Source: JAIMBK01 sp040755975
GTDB lineage: Bacteria > Bacillota > Desulfotomaculia > Desulfotomaculales > Nap2-2B
Assembly (NCBI GenBank): GCA_040755975.1
Contig: JBFLZY010000100.1
Span: forward strand, 1-8,583
DNA length: 8,583 bases
Reading direction: 5' to 3'
The notes under the pieces are model-generated. The model searched no databases and was not told the origin of the DNA. It saw only the letters and a list, made by a program, of their open reading frames with translations. Below, piece after piece: positions 1 to 6,178 of the stretch; positions within the stretch are counted from its first letter, which is position 1, and each line of letters opens with the position of its first letter. Both the position numbers and the translations under genes were made by a program.

Positions 1-117
1 ATCGTCGGCATGCTCCCGCACAACCGGCTGGGGGCGGCAATGGCTAAAAAATTAAAAGTGTACCGCGGGCCGGAGCATCCCCACCAGGCCCAGAAACCGG
101 AAGCCTGGCCGGTCTAG
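1..117 (+). CDS. rplM: 50S ribosomal protein L13, C-terminal end (partial)
   Basis: Only the last 38 codons are in the window; the reading frame is open from base 1 and stops at TAG 115-117. The stretch IVGMLPHNRLG followed by a lysine-rich segment and VYRGPEHPH is the hallmark C-terminal region of bacterial L13 (VxGMLPxxxLG...LKVYxGxxHPHxAQ). L13 is an early-assembly protein of the large ribosomal subunit. It lies 35 bases upstream of rpsI on the same strand, the conserved rplM-rpsI pair of bacterial genomes, so the two are almost certainly co-transcribed. The identification is secure from sequence motif and neighbour; the start and promoter lie outside the window. Confidence 0.96.
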   Translation: MVGMLPHNRLGAAMAKKLKVYRGPEHPHQAQKPEAWPV

Positions 118-138
118 CGTTTACTTTGGAATTGTTTG

Positions 139-147
139 AAGGAGGTG
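139..147 (+). promoter_or_regulatory. Ribosome binding site of rpsI
   Basis: AAGGAGGTG, nearly perfectly complementary to the 16S rRNA 3' end, lies 7 bases (from its last core G) before the GTG at 153. This decides the start of rpsI: the in-frame TTG at 126 lies upstream of the site and would add a nine-residue extension not expected for S9. Confidence 0.85.
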
Positions 148-152
148 GCAGG

Positions 153-545
153 GTGCCGAAGGTGAATTTTTACGGTACCGGGCGGCGGAAAAACGCCGTG
201 GCCAGAGTTTACCTGGTTCCCGGAGAGGGCAGGGTAACCATTAACGATCGGGAAATCGGCCGGTATTTCGGCCGTAAAATATTGGAGATGCAGGCCCTGC
301 AGCCCATGGAAATTACCGGCACGGCCGGGCGTTTTGACGTTGTGGCCCACGTCCACGGCGGCGGGGTCAGCGGGCAGGCCGGGGCCTTGCGGCAGGGGAT
401 CGCCCGGGCGCTGGTGCAGGCCGACCCGAACCTGCGGGTAACGTTGAAGCGCGCCGGGTTTCTCACCCGCGACCCGCGCATGAAAGAACGCCGCAAGTAC
501 GGCTTGAAGAAGGCGCGCCGGGCTCCGCAGTACTCCAAGCGGTAA
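153..545 (+). CDS. rpsI: 30S ribosomal protein S9
   Basis: A 130-residue protein, the usual length for bacterial S9. It opens with the conserved YGTGRRKNAVARV block, has the central GGGVSGQAGALRQGIARAL block, and ends in the canonical basic tail KKARRAPQYSKR, which in the ribosome reaches into the decoding region and contacts tRNA in the P site. The start is GTG 153, set by the AAGGAGGTG site just upstream and by family length. It is the second gene of the rplM-rpsI operon and is followed by a strong intrinsic terminator, so it is the last gene of the unit. Nothing unusual in the protein. Confidence 0.97.
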   Translation: MPKVNFYGTGRRKNAVARVYLVPGEGRVTINDREIGRYFGRKILEMQALQPMEITGTAGRFDVVAHVHGGGVSGQAGALRQGIARALVQADPNLRVTLKRAGFLTRDPRMKERRKYGLKKARRAPQYSKR

Positions 546-608
546 ATACGAATCGGGAGCCGATTACGGGTGGGTTTTGGAATGAGCAGACCCGGTACCC
601 GACCGGCA

Positions 609-656
609 CCCCCTGGCGCTGGTGAGGGTTACCTCCGGCGCCGGCGGGGGTTTTTT
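609..656 (+). terminator. Intrinsic terminator of the rplM-rpsI operon
   Basis: A GC-rich stem: CCCCC at 609-613 pairs with GGGGG at 646-650, and GGCGCTGG at 615-622 pairs with CCGGCGCC at 635-642 (one G-T wobble). A small internal bulge (T614 opposite 643-645) separates the two parts. The loop is 623-634 and a run of six T follows at 651-656. It lies about 60 bases after the rpsI stop, the expected place for the end of this operon. On the opposite strand the stem is not followed by a T run, so it probably works only in the + direction. Confidence 0.88.
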
Positions 657-711
657 ATCATCTCTCTTCGAGCGCTGGAGGGTTTCTCCCCTTTCCGGGG
701 GCGGCATTTTT

Positions 712-736
712 GAAAACGGTGCTTCACCTGGTTTTT
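712..736 (-). terminator. Possible terminator hairpin around the stop of the minus-strand membrane gene
   Basis: Read on either strand, AAAAC(713-717)-GGTG(718-721) can pair with CACC(725-728)-GTTTT(731-735), with a three-base loop and a two-base bulge, next to short T runs. The TGA stop codon of the 963-724 gene lies within it. The stem is short and bulged, so termination strength is uncertain. It would serve the minus-strand gene and could back up the rpsI terminator. Confidence 0.3.
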
Positions 737-963
737 TTGCTTTTTCCTCTTTTTTCTGTTTTTGCCTTCTTTGCCTTCCGGTCCCTTTCTTCCCTTCTTT
801 TGAGTTTAGTGAAAAAAGCCGCCAGAACCATGGCGACAACCACGCCCGCAATCATCCCGAAGGTTTCGGACAGCCCCTTTTGGACGGTCAGCACGTAGTA
901 AACCCAGACGGCTCCCCCAACGGTGATCAACATCGGCAATAACCCGCTGTGCAAGTTCACCAA
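724..963 (-). CDS. Small two-helix membrane protein with a lysine-rich cytoplasmic tail (hypothetical)
   Basis: A 79-residue protein if it starts at TTG 963; GTG 960 is an equally possible start one codon later. A purine-rich AAAAGGG lies immediately upstream, so the ribosome site is imperfect. Residues about 7-27 and 35-53 are two hydrophobic helices joined by a short polar loop (QKGLSE). From about residue 53 the chain is extremely basic, with 16 Lys/Arg among the last 27 residues, mainly AAA/AAG codons. By the positive-inside rule both ends are predicted to be cytoplasmic, with the tail free to touch nucleic acid, ribosomes or acidic lipid head groups. I do not recognise a named family. 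That it is real, despite convergent orientation with rpsI, is supported by clean membrane segmentation and a good extended -10 promoter about 50 bases upstream. Function unknown. Confidence 0.62.
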   Translation of the reverse strand: MVNLHSGLLPMLITVGGAVWVYYVLTVQKGLSETFGMIAGVVVAMVLAAFFTKLKRREERDRKAKKAKTEKRGKSKKTR

Positions 964-1011
964 CCCTTTTCCGACCCTTTCGATCTTCCCCGGTTGATTT
1001 AGGTTTAAGCT

Positions 1012-1040
1012 ATTTTAACATAGTTTTCCGGAGCCAAAAA
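1012..1040 (-). promoter_or_regulatory. Candidate extended -10 promoter for the minus-strand membrane protein gene
   Basis: On the minus strand TGTTAAAAT (complement of 1020-1012) is an extended -10 element: TG, one base, then TAAAAT, which matches TATAAT at five of six positions. With a 17-base spacer the -35 position is TTTTTG (1040-1035), a weak match, which extended -10 promoters tolerate. Transcription would start near 1005 and give a leader of about 40 bases before the 963 start. Confidence 0.45.
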
Positions 1041-1069
1041 TAGCGAAGCAAATGAGTTTTAGGCTTTGA

Positions 1070-1091
1070 GCAGGAAAAAAAATTTTCTTGC
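1070..1091. repeat. Imperfect inverted repeat (9-bp arms, 4-base loop)
   Basis: GCAGGAAAA (1070-1078) pairs with TTTTCTTGC (1083-1091) with one G-T wobble, around a loop of four A. It could be a regulator binding site. It is not a convincing terminator on either strand because no adequate T run follows the stem. It sits between the two divergent genes, upstream of the tandem repeat. Confidence 0.4.
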
Positions 1092-1099
1092 GGAACTAT

Positions 1100-1125
1100 A
1101 CAAATATTACGGACAAATATTACGG
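1100..1125. repeat. Perfect 13-bp tandem direct repeat
   Basis: ACAAATATTACGG occurs twice head to tail (1100-1112 and 1113-1125) with no mismatch. A diverged copy, GGACAAATTATTCA, lies at 1157-1170. The unit has a palindromic AATATT core. Two identical sites 13 bp apart, upstream of the operon, could be a tandem operator or simply a local duplication by slippage. No known operator consensus is recognised. Confidence 0.75.
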
Positions 1126-1203
1126 CTTGTTTTATGGCAGCTTATTTTTGCATCCGGGACAAATTATTCACTGAAAAAGACGGTATTGTTTAACCCCCGG
1201 CCT

Positions 1204-1252
1204 TATAAAAGGTAGTACATTCTTTGTAATAAACATTATTTTGCCATAAACT
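1204..1252 (+). promoter_or_regulatory. Weak promoter-like elements upstream of the acyl-CoA operon
   Basis: Two candidates are seen. One pairs TTGTAA (1224-1229, four of six matches to TTGACA) with TAAACT (1247-1252, four of six matches to TATAAT) across an exact 17-base spacer. The other is a better -10, TATAAA (1204-1209, five of six), without a recognisable -35. Either would start transcription 55-100 bases before the first gene. The lack of a strong promoter would fit activator-dependent expression, but this is inference. Confidence 0.25.
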
Positions 1253-1314
1253 TTTTGGGCAGGGGAATTATTGGAAACCGGTAATTTTACCAGGAAAGGG
1301 GCGAGCAACTCTCC

Positions 1315-2769
1315 ATGGCCGGAATCGTATCTTACGGAGCCTACATCCCCTGGCACCGCTTAAACCGCCAGACCATTTTGTGGACCATGGGCTGGTTTAA
1401 TCCGGCGGTTATGCTGCCGGGGAGAAAAGCGGTGGCCGGCTGCGACGAGGACAGCATCACCCTGGCGGTGGAGGCGGGAATGGATTGTTTAAAGGGCTTC
1501 CCGCGGGAAAAAGTGGACGCCCTCTTCTTCGCCACCACCACCGCGCCGTACAAAGAAAGGCAGAACGCCGGGATCGTTGCGGCGGCGCTGGACCTGCGGG
1601 AGAACCTGCGCACCGCCGATTTTACCGCTTCGCTGAAGGCGGGCACCGCCGCCCTGCTCAGCGCGGCCGAGGCGGTGCGGGCGCAGGGCGCCGCGCAGGT
1701 GCTGGTGGCGGCGGCCGACACCCGCCTGGGCAAAATGGGCAGCGCCCAGGAGCACTTCTTCGGGGACGGCGCGGCGGCCTTCCTCCTGGGGGAAGAAAAC
1801 GTCATCGCCGAATTGAAGGGGTATTACTCCCTTTCCGCCGATTTTGCGGACCACCGGCGCGCCGCCAAAGACGCCTTTGACCGCAGCTGGGAAGAGCGGT
1901 GGATGCGGGACGCCGGCTGCCTCCGGTTCATCCCCCGGGCAATCGCCGGGTTATTGCAGAAATATGGTTTAAGCATCGGCGATTTTGCCAGGGTTATTTA
2001 CGCCTGCCCGTACAACCGGGAGCACGCCGCCATCGCCAAAAAGCTGGGCCTGTCCTCCGAAAAAGTCCAGGACAACCTGATGTCCGAGGTGGGCGATACC
2101 GGCGCCGCCTATCCTTTGGTGATGCTGGCGGCCGCCCTGGAAGAAGCGCAGCCCGGCGACCGGCTCCTGGCGGTCAGCTACGGCAACGGCTGCGACGCGC
2201 TGTATTTCGAAGTTACGGAAGAAATCGTCAACAGAAGGGACAGAAAGGGCGTTAAAGGGCACCTGGCCGAAAAAAACGATCTGGGCAGCTACGAAAAATA
2301 CGCCGTCTTTAAAAACCTCCTGCCCCTGGAAGTGGGCATCCGCGGCGAGGAAATCGCCTTTACCCAGCTTTCCACCCTCTTCCGGGAGCGCAAGTCGGTC
2401 CTGGGCTTGGTCGGCGTCCGCTGCTTAAGGTGCGGCACGCCCCAGTTCCCCGTCCAGCGGGTTTGCGTGAACCCGGAGTGCGGCGCCGTCGACCGGATGG
2501 AGGATTACCGCTTTGCCGACAAAAAGGGCTCCCTCTTCACCTATACGGCGGACCGCCTGGCCGCTTCTTTGAACCCTCCGGCCATCTACGGTATCGTCGA
2601 CTTTGCGGGCGGCGGGCGCTACATGTTCGACCTTACCGATTGTGAACAGGATGAGCTCAAAGTGGGCATGCCGGTACGGATGAGTTTCCGCCGCAAGTAC
2701 AGCGACGAGGCCAGGGGGATTTACGGCTACTTCTGGAAAGCGGTACCTTTAAGGGAGCCGTCCCTGTAA
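1315..2769 (+). CDS. HMG-CoA synthase-like protein fused to a DUF35 zinc-ribbon/OB-fold domain
   Basis: A 484-residue two-domain protein. Residues 1-300 follow archaeal-type HMG-CoA synthases throughout: the MAGIVSYGAYIP opening, ADFTASLKAGTAAL at 101-114, GDGAAAFLLG at 150-159, and LLAVSYGNG at 284-292. Residues 365-480 are a DUF35 unit: a zinc ribbon with C370, C373, C384 and C389, then an OB fold with FTYTADR, PPAIYGIVDF and GMPVRMSF. Set by eye against archaeal synthases, the catalytic Glu, Cys and His fall on T75, L107 and A230, so the synthase chemistry is probably lost. A role as a structural or acyl-CoA-binding partner of the adjacent thiolase is inferred from the archaeal thiolase-DUF35-synthase complex and from BbsAB. 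ATG 1315 gives the family-typical N-terminus; GGAAAGGGG at 1293-1301 is a rather distant ribosome site (13 bases). First gene of the operon. Acetoacetyl-CoA condensation is not excluded. Confidence 0.85.
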   Translation: MAGIVSYGAYIPWHRLNRQTILWTMGWFNPAVMLPGRKAVAGCDEDSITLAVEAGMDCLKGFPREKVDALFFATTTAPYKERQNAGIVAAALDLRENLRTADFTASLKAGTAALLSAAEAVRAQGAAQVLVAAADTRLGKMGSAQEHFFGDGAAAFLLGEENVIAELKGYYSLSADFADHRRAAKDAFDRSWEERWMRDAGCLRFIPRAIAGLLQKYGLSIGDFARVIYACPYNREHAAIAKKLGLSSEKVQDNLMSEVGDTGAAYPLVMLAAALEEAQPGDRLLAVSYGNGCDALYFEVTEEIVNRRDRKGVKGHLAEKNDLGSYEKYAVFKNLLPLEVGIRGEEIAFTQLSTLFRERKSVLGLVGVRCLRCGTPQFPVQRVCVNPECGAVDRMEDYRFADKKGSLFTYTADRLAASLNPPAIYGIVDFAGGGRYMFDLTDCEQDELKVGMPVRMSFRRKYSDEARGIYGYFWKAVPLREPSL

Positions 2770-2858
2770 GGAAGGATTGAAAATTACCTGCCCGCAGCAT
2801 CGGCGCGACGGTAAACGAACGGCAGGCTACAACTTACTTTCGGAAGAAGGGTGATAAA

Positions 2859-4055
2859 ATGGCGGAAGGGATCAAGGATAAAGTCGCCATTGTCGGGATG
2901 GGCTGCACCCGGTTCGGGGAATTATGGGATAAAAGCGCCGAGGACTTGATGGTGGAAGCCTTTTTGGAGGCCCTGGAGGACGCCGGCATCGAAAAGAAAG
3001 ACATCCAGGCCGCCTGGCTGGGCACCTGCTTCGAGGAAATCCACGTCGGCAAAAGCGCCCTGCCGCTGGCCATGACGCTAAAACTCCCCTTTATCCCGGT
3101 GACCCGGACGGAAAATTTCTGCGCCACCGGCTCGGAAGCCTTCCGGGGGGCCTGCTACGCGGTGGCCGCCGGGGCCTACGACATCGTTTTGGCCCTGGGC
3201 GTGGAAAAGCTTAAAGATACCGGCTACGGCGGCCTGCCGGAGTTCAGTTCCGTCCTGGGGGGCAAGCCCCGGCTGATCTTTCCCAACGTTACGGCCCCCG
3301 GGGCCTTTGCCATGATGGCCACCCGCTACTTCGACCGGTACGGCCTCGACCCCCAGGAAGGCAAGCTGACCCTGGCGAAGATCTCGGCGAAGAGCCACCG
3401 CAACGGGGCGCTCAATCCCAAGGCCCACCTGCGCCGGGAAGTCACCGTCGAACAGATTATGCAGGCCCCCATCATCGCCTGGCCGCTGGGCCTCTTCGAC
3501 TGCTGCGGGGTGAGCGACGGCGCGGCGGCGGCCATCATCACCACGCCGGAGATCGCCAAAAAACTGCGGCCCGACCCCGTCTACGTGAAGGCCCTGCAGA
3601 TCGCCGCCAGCTCCGGGGAAGAGATGATGTACGCCGGCTGGGACGGCGCCCACGTGGAAACCACGTACCGGGCCGGAATGCGGGCCTACCGGGAAGCGGG
3701 CATCAAAAACCCGCGGGCGGAGCTGAGCGTGCTGGAAGTGCACGACTGCTTCTCCATCACCGAGATGGTCACCTACGAGGATCTGCAGATCTCCCCCCGG
3801 GGGCGGGCAAAGGAAGACATCGACGCCGGGTTTTACGACCTGGACGGGCAGATTCCCTGCCAGACCGACGGGGGCTTAAAATGCTTCGGCCACCCCATCG
3901 GCGCCTCCGGCCTGCGTATGCTTTACGAAGTATACAAGCAGCTGCAAGGCAAGGCCGGCCCCCGGCAGATCAAGAATCCGCGCCTGGGGTTGACGCACAA
4001 CCTGGGCGGCTTCCCGGGGATGAGCATCTGCAGCGTGGTGATCCTGGGCAATTAA
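2859..4055 (+). CDS. SCP-x-type thiolase (acetyl-CoA acetyltransferase family)
   Basis: A 398-residue cytoplasmic protein of the thiolase superfamily, SCP-x/lipid-transfer branch. It would cleave a 3-oxoacyl-CoA with CoA, or run the reverse condensation. Catalytic features are all visible: nucleophile C88 in ENFCATGS, the HDCF motif at 295-298 with C297, and the GHP motif at 344-346 with H345. The GGFPGMSICS segment near the C-terminus closes the active site. The N-terminus KVAIVGMGCTRFG is typical. ATG 2859 has an excellent site, AAGGGTGAT, just upstream. It follows the HMGS-like/DUF35 gene by 89 bases with no terminator between them, and proteins of this branch often need a DUF35 partner, so the two products probably form a complex. 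Because the Cys/His residues are intact, thiolysis is more likely than the retro-aldol reaction of Ltp2-type steroid enzymes, which use tyrosines. Substrate unknown. Confidence 0.88.
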   Translation: MAEGIKDKVAIVGMGCTRFGELWDKSAEDLMVEAFLEALEDAGIEKKDIQAAWLGTCFEEIHVGKSALPLAMTLKLPFIPVTRTENFCATGSEAFRGACYAVAAGAYDIVLALGVEKLKDTGYGGLPEFSSVLGGKPRLIFPNVTAPGAFAMMATRYFDRYGLDPQEGKLTLAKISAKSHRNGALNPKAHLRREVTVEQIMQAPIIAWPLGLFDCCGVSDGAAAAIITTPEIAKKLRPDPVYVKALQIAASSGEEMMYAGWDGAHVETTYRAGMRAYREAGIKNPRAELSVLEVHDCFSITEMVTYEDLQISPRGRAKEDIDAGFYDLDGQIPCQTDGGLKCFGHPIGASGLRMLYEVYKQLQGKAGPRQIKNPRLGLTHNLGGFPGMSICSVVILGN

Positions 4056-4105
4056 GGCGGGCCTTTTGCTTCCCGGGAATTTTAATTTTCGAAAAGGGGA
4101 TACCG

Positions 4106-4561
4106 ATGATGGATGATTTAAAGAAAAGGGAAGGGAAGGAGCTCCCGGCCTACTCCTTTGTCGTCGAGCGCGGCAAGATCAAAGAGTTCGTCCAGGCCGT
4201 CGGCGACCCCAACCCCGTTTACGTGGACAGGGAGTGCGCGGCCAGGGAAGGGTACGCCGACGTGATCGCCCCGCCCACCTTCGGGATCTGCATCGACCTG
4301 TGGGGCGGCTGGGATTTCGTCAAGCTGTGCGAAATGTTCGGTTTGAATCCTTTCAAGGTCCTGCACGGCGAGCAGGAGTACGAATATTACGGGGAGATCC
4401 ACCCCGGGGACGAAATCACCGCCCGCCCCCGGCTGGCAAGGGTGCTCAGCAAAGAGGGAAAATCCGGCGGAATCAGAATGATTACCCTGGAAACCACCTA
4501 TTTCAACCAGCGCGGCGAAAAAGTGCTTCTGGCCAGGTGCCTGATCGTGGAGCGGCGCTAA
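4106..4561 (+). CDS. MaoC-like hot-dog hydratase subunit, N-terminal-domain type (FAS1_DH-like), non-catalytic partner
   Basis: A 151-residue single hot-dog protein related to the N-terminal half of MaoC dehydratases. The signature is EFVQAVGDPNPVYVD at 27-41 followed by VIAPPTFG at 53-60, and HGEQEYEYYGEIHPGDEIT later on. At the catalytic dyad position of R-specific enoyl-CoA hydratases (Asp, then His five residues on), D34 is kept but the His is Y39. This subunit therefore probably shapes the acyl-binding tunnel while its partner does catalysis, as in the HadAB and ChsH1-ChsH2 heterodimers. ATG 4106 follows AAAAGGGGA at a normal distance; ATG 4109 is an alternative. The frame stays open upstream into the thiolase gene, but that extension is an artefact. 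The gene begins 50 bases after the thiolase, and its stop codon overlaps the next gene's ribosome site, which suggests coupled translation. Confidence 0.85.
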   Translation: MMDDLKKREGKELPAYSFVVERGKIKEFVQAVGDPNPVYVDRECAAREGYADVIAPPTFGICIDLWGGWDFVKLCEMFGLNPFKVLHGEQEYEYYGEIHPGDEITARPRLARVLSKEGKSGGIRMITLETTYFNQRGEKVLLARCLIVERR

Positions 4562-4576
4562 AGGAGGGGAAAGCAA

Positions 4577-5008
4577 GTGGCCGAACGAGTCTGTTTTGAA
4601 GACGTGAACGTCGGCGACGAAATCCCCCGGCTGGTTAAAGAAGCCGTCACGGAAGTGCAGCTGGTGAAGTACGCCGGCGCCTCGGGCGATTTCAACCCTC
4701 TGCACACCGTGGATGCGACTGCCAAACTGGCCGGTTTTGACGGGGTGATCGCCCACGGCATGCTGGTGATGGGCTTCGTAGCCCAGGCCCTCACCGCCTG
4801 GCTGCCCAACCGGTGCTTAAAAAGGCTCAAAGCGCGCTTTACGGCGGTGACGAAGCCGGGCGACGTCATTACCGTCACGGGCCGGATAACCGCCAAAAAA
4901 CCGGAGGAAAATTTGATCGTCGGGGAAATCCAGGCCGCCGACCAGCGGGGCGAAGTCAAAATCAAGGGCGGCTTCGAGGCGGTCCTGCCGGGCAGGAAAG
5001 AAGGATGA
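4577..5008 (+). CDS. MaoC-family (R)-specific enoyl-CoA hydratase subunit, catalytic
   Basis: A 143-residue hot-dog protein with the hydratase-2 signature YAGASGDFNPLH at 32-43. D38 and H43 are the expected catalytic pair (spacing as in PhaJ Asp31/His36), N40 is conserved, and IAHGML at 58-63 completes the motif. It should hydrate a 2-enoyl-CoA to a (3R)-hydroxyacyl-CoA, in concert with the upstream non-catalytic hot-dog subunit. The start is GTG 4577, preceded by AAGGAGGGG at 4561-4569, whose first A is the last base of the preceding stop codon. The stop lies 3 bases before the acyl-CoA dehydrogenase start, so the three genes are translationally linked. Dehydration in a synthetic direction is possible, but the dehydrogenase and ligase nearby favour catabolism. 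Confidence 0.88.
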   Translation: MAERVCFEDVNVGDEIPRLVKEAVTEVQLVKYAGASGDFNPLHTVDATAKLAGFDGVIAHGMLVMGFVAQALTAWLPNRCLKRLKARFTAVTKPGDVITVTGRITAKKPEENLIVGEIQAADQRGEVKIKGGFEAVLPGRKEG

Positions 5009-5011
5009 AGG

Positions 5012-6148
5012 ATGGGGATATACACCGAAGAACACGAGGTTTTTCGGCGCACCTTTAAAAAATTTGTCGAAAAGGAACTCGTTCCTTTCGTCGACGAATG
5101 GGAGGAAAAAGGGGAAATTCCCCGGGAAGTCTGGAAAAAGCTCGGGGAGCAGGGCTACCTTTGCCCCTGGCTGGAGGAAAAATACGGGGGGGTCGGCGCC
5201 GACTTCCTTTATTCCGTAATCATCAACGAGGAACTGGCCTGGGCGGGGGTGAGCGTCGCCGTGGGGCTGCACAGCGACATCATCGCCCCTTACATCGCCG
5301 GCTACGGGACCGAGGAGCAAAAGGAGCGGTGGCTGCCGGGGTGCGCTTCCGGCGACATCGTGCTCGCCATCGCCATGACCGAGCCCAGCGCCGGCTCCGA
5401 CCTGCAGGCCATTAAAACCACCGCGGTAAAAGAGGGAGACCATTACGTCCTCAACGGGCAGAAAACCTTCATCAGCAACGGCATTTCCGCCGACCTGGTA
5501 ATCGTCATCTGCAAGACCGACCCCAAGGCAGAGCCCCGCTACAAGGGGATCAGCCTCATCGCGGTGGAAGCCGGCGCCCCCGGCTTTATAAAAAGCCGCA
5601 AGCTCAAAAAGCTGGGCCTGCACAGCATGGACACCGCCGAGCTCTTTTTCGAGCAGTGCCGGGTACCCGCCGCCAACCTCCTGGGCATGGAGGGGGGAGG
5701 CTTTTTCTACCTGATGGAGAAGCTGCAGCAGGAAAGGCTGATTTCCGTGATTGGCTCCCAGTGCGGAGCCGAGCGCATGCTCTCCGACGCCATCGCCTAC
5801 GCCAAAACCAGGGAGGCCTTCGGCCGGCCCATCGGCAAATTTCAGCACAACGCCTTTAAAATTGCGGAGATGGCCACGGAGGTGGAGCTCGGGCGCACTT
5901 TTCTGAACGCCCTGATCGCCGACCACCTGGCCGGGAAGGAGATCGTGACGAGAGTCTCCATGGCCAAGTGGTGGATCGGGGAAATGGCCAACCGCGTGGC
6001 CTACCACTGCCTGCAGCTCCACGGCGGTTACGGGTATATGGAGGAGTATCCCATCGCCCGCTTTTACCGGGACGTGCGGGCGCACACCATTTACGCGGGA
6101 ACTTCGGAAATAATGAAAATGATTATTGCCAAAAGGCTGGGATTTTAG
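5012..6148 (+). CDS. Acyl-CoA dehydrogenase (FAD), isovaleryl/long-chain-type active site
   Basis: A 378-residue protein with the usual three-part acyl-CoA dehydrogenase layout: helical N-terminal domain, beta domain with AMTEPSAGSD at 121-130 and FISNG at 153-157 for FAD and substrate, and helical C-terminal domain with REAFGRPI at 267-274, LHGGYGYMEEYPIAR at 336-350 and YAGTSEIMK at 361-369. It oxidises an acyl-CoA to the trans-2-enoyl-CoA and passes electrons to ETF. The catalytic Glu of short/medium-chain enzymes (YEGT) is A362 here. Instead E241 in KLQQERLIS matches the relocated Glu of isovaleryl- and long-chain acyl-CoA dehydrogenases, so the enzyme is predicted active with a long or branched substrate. 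ATG 5012 has AAGAAGGATGAAGG directly upstream. It is the last gene of the operon and no ETF genes are nearby. Confidence 0.92.
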   Translation: MGIYTEEHEVFRRTFKKFVEKELVPFVDEWEEKGEIPREVWKKLGEQGYLCPWLEEKYGGVGADFLYSVIINEELAWAGVSVAVGLHSDIIAPYIAGYGTEEQKERWLPGCASGDIVLAIAMTEPSAGSDLQAIKTTAVKEGDHYVLNGQKTFISNGISADLVIVICKTDPKAEPRYKGISLIAVEAGAPGFIKSRKLKKLGLHSMDTAELFFEQCRVPAANLLGMEGGGFFYLMEKLQQERLISVIGSQCGAERMLSDAIAYAKTREAFGRPIGKFQHNAFKIAEMATEVELGRTFLNALIADHLAGKEIVTRVSMAKWWIGEMANRVAYHCLQLHGGYGYMEEYPIARFYRDVRAHTIYAGTSEIMKMIIAKRLGF

Positions 6149-6178
6149 GGCAGGCGACGAAGTCCGGGGCAGCCGGGT

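Larger units (their letters stand above)
964..1314. other. AT-rich divergent intergenic region between the small membrane gene and the acyl-CoA operon
   Basis: There is no credible coding sequence in these roughly 350 bases. Short open frames across it lack ribosome sites and protein-like composition. The base composition is distinctly AT-rich against the GC-rich genes on both sides. It holds, in order, the minus-strand promoter (1012-1040), a stem-loop (1070-1091), a 13-bp tandem repeat (1100-1125) with a diverged third copy near 1157-1170, and weak promoter-like elements for the rightward operon (1204-1252). This is the only divergent control region in the window and the likely place for regulation of the operon. 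Confidence 0.7.

Noticed and set aside
126..152. Upstream TTG start for rpsI
   Set aside because: The ribosome site lies inside this stretch and points to GTG 153, which gives the normal 130-residue S9.
622..942. Plus-strand open frame of 106 codons opposite the small membrane gene
   Set aside because: It begins inside the rpsI terminator, has low-complexity Phe/Ser/Pro-rich content from the pyrimidine tract, and no ribosome site. The minus-strand frame has better protein features and a promoter.
1136..1153. Sigma-54-like TGGCA...TTGCA promoter
   Set aside because: The distance between the GG and GC elements is two bases longer than the strict sigma-54 spacing, so it does not fit the -24/-12 rule.
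3078..3743. A 221-codon minus-strand frame within the thiolase gene
   Set aside because: It is antisense to a gene with an intact thiolase active site, and its composition is that of a complement-strand shadow.
3881..4105. N-terminal extension of the first hot-dog subunit back into the thiolase gene
   Set aside because: The frame is merely open. The extension is Arg/Pro-rich, overlaps the thiolase end, and a good ribosome site precedes ATG 4106, which gives the family length.
4817..6085. A 422-codon open frame on the minus strand across the acyl-CoA dehydrogenase gene
   Set aside because: It lies antisense to a well-supported gene with clear motifs. Its composition (Gly, His, Val, Asp, Pro rich) is typical of the complement of GC-rich codons, and it has no recognisable domain.
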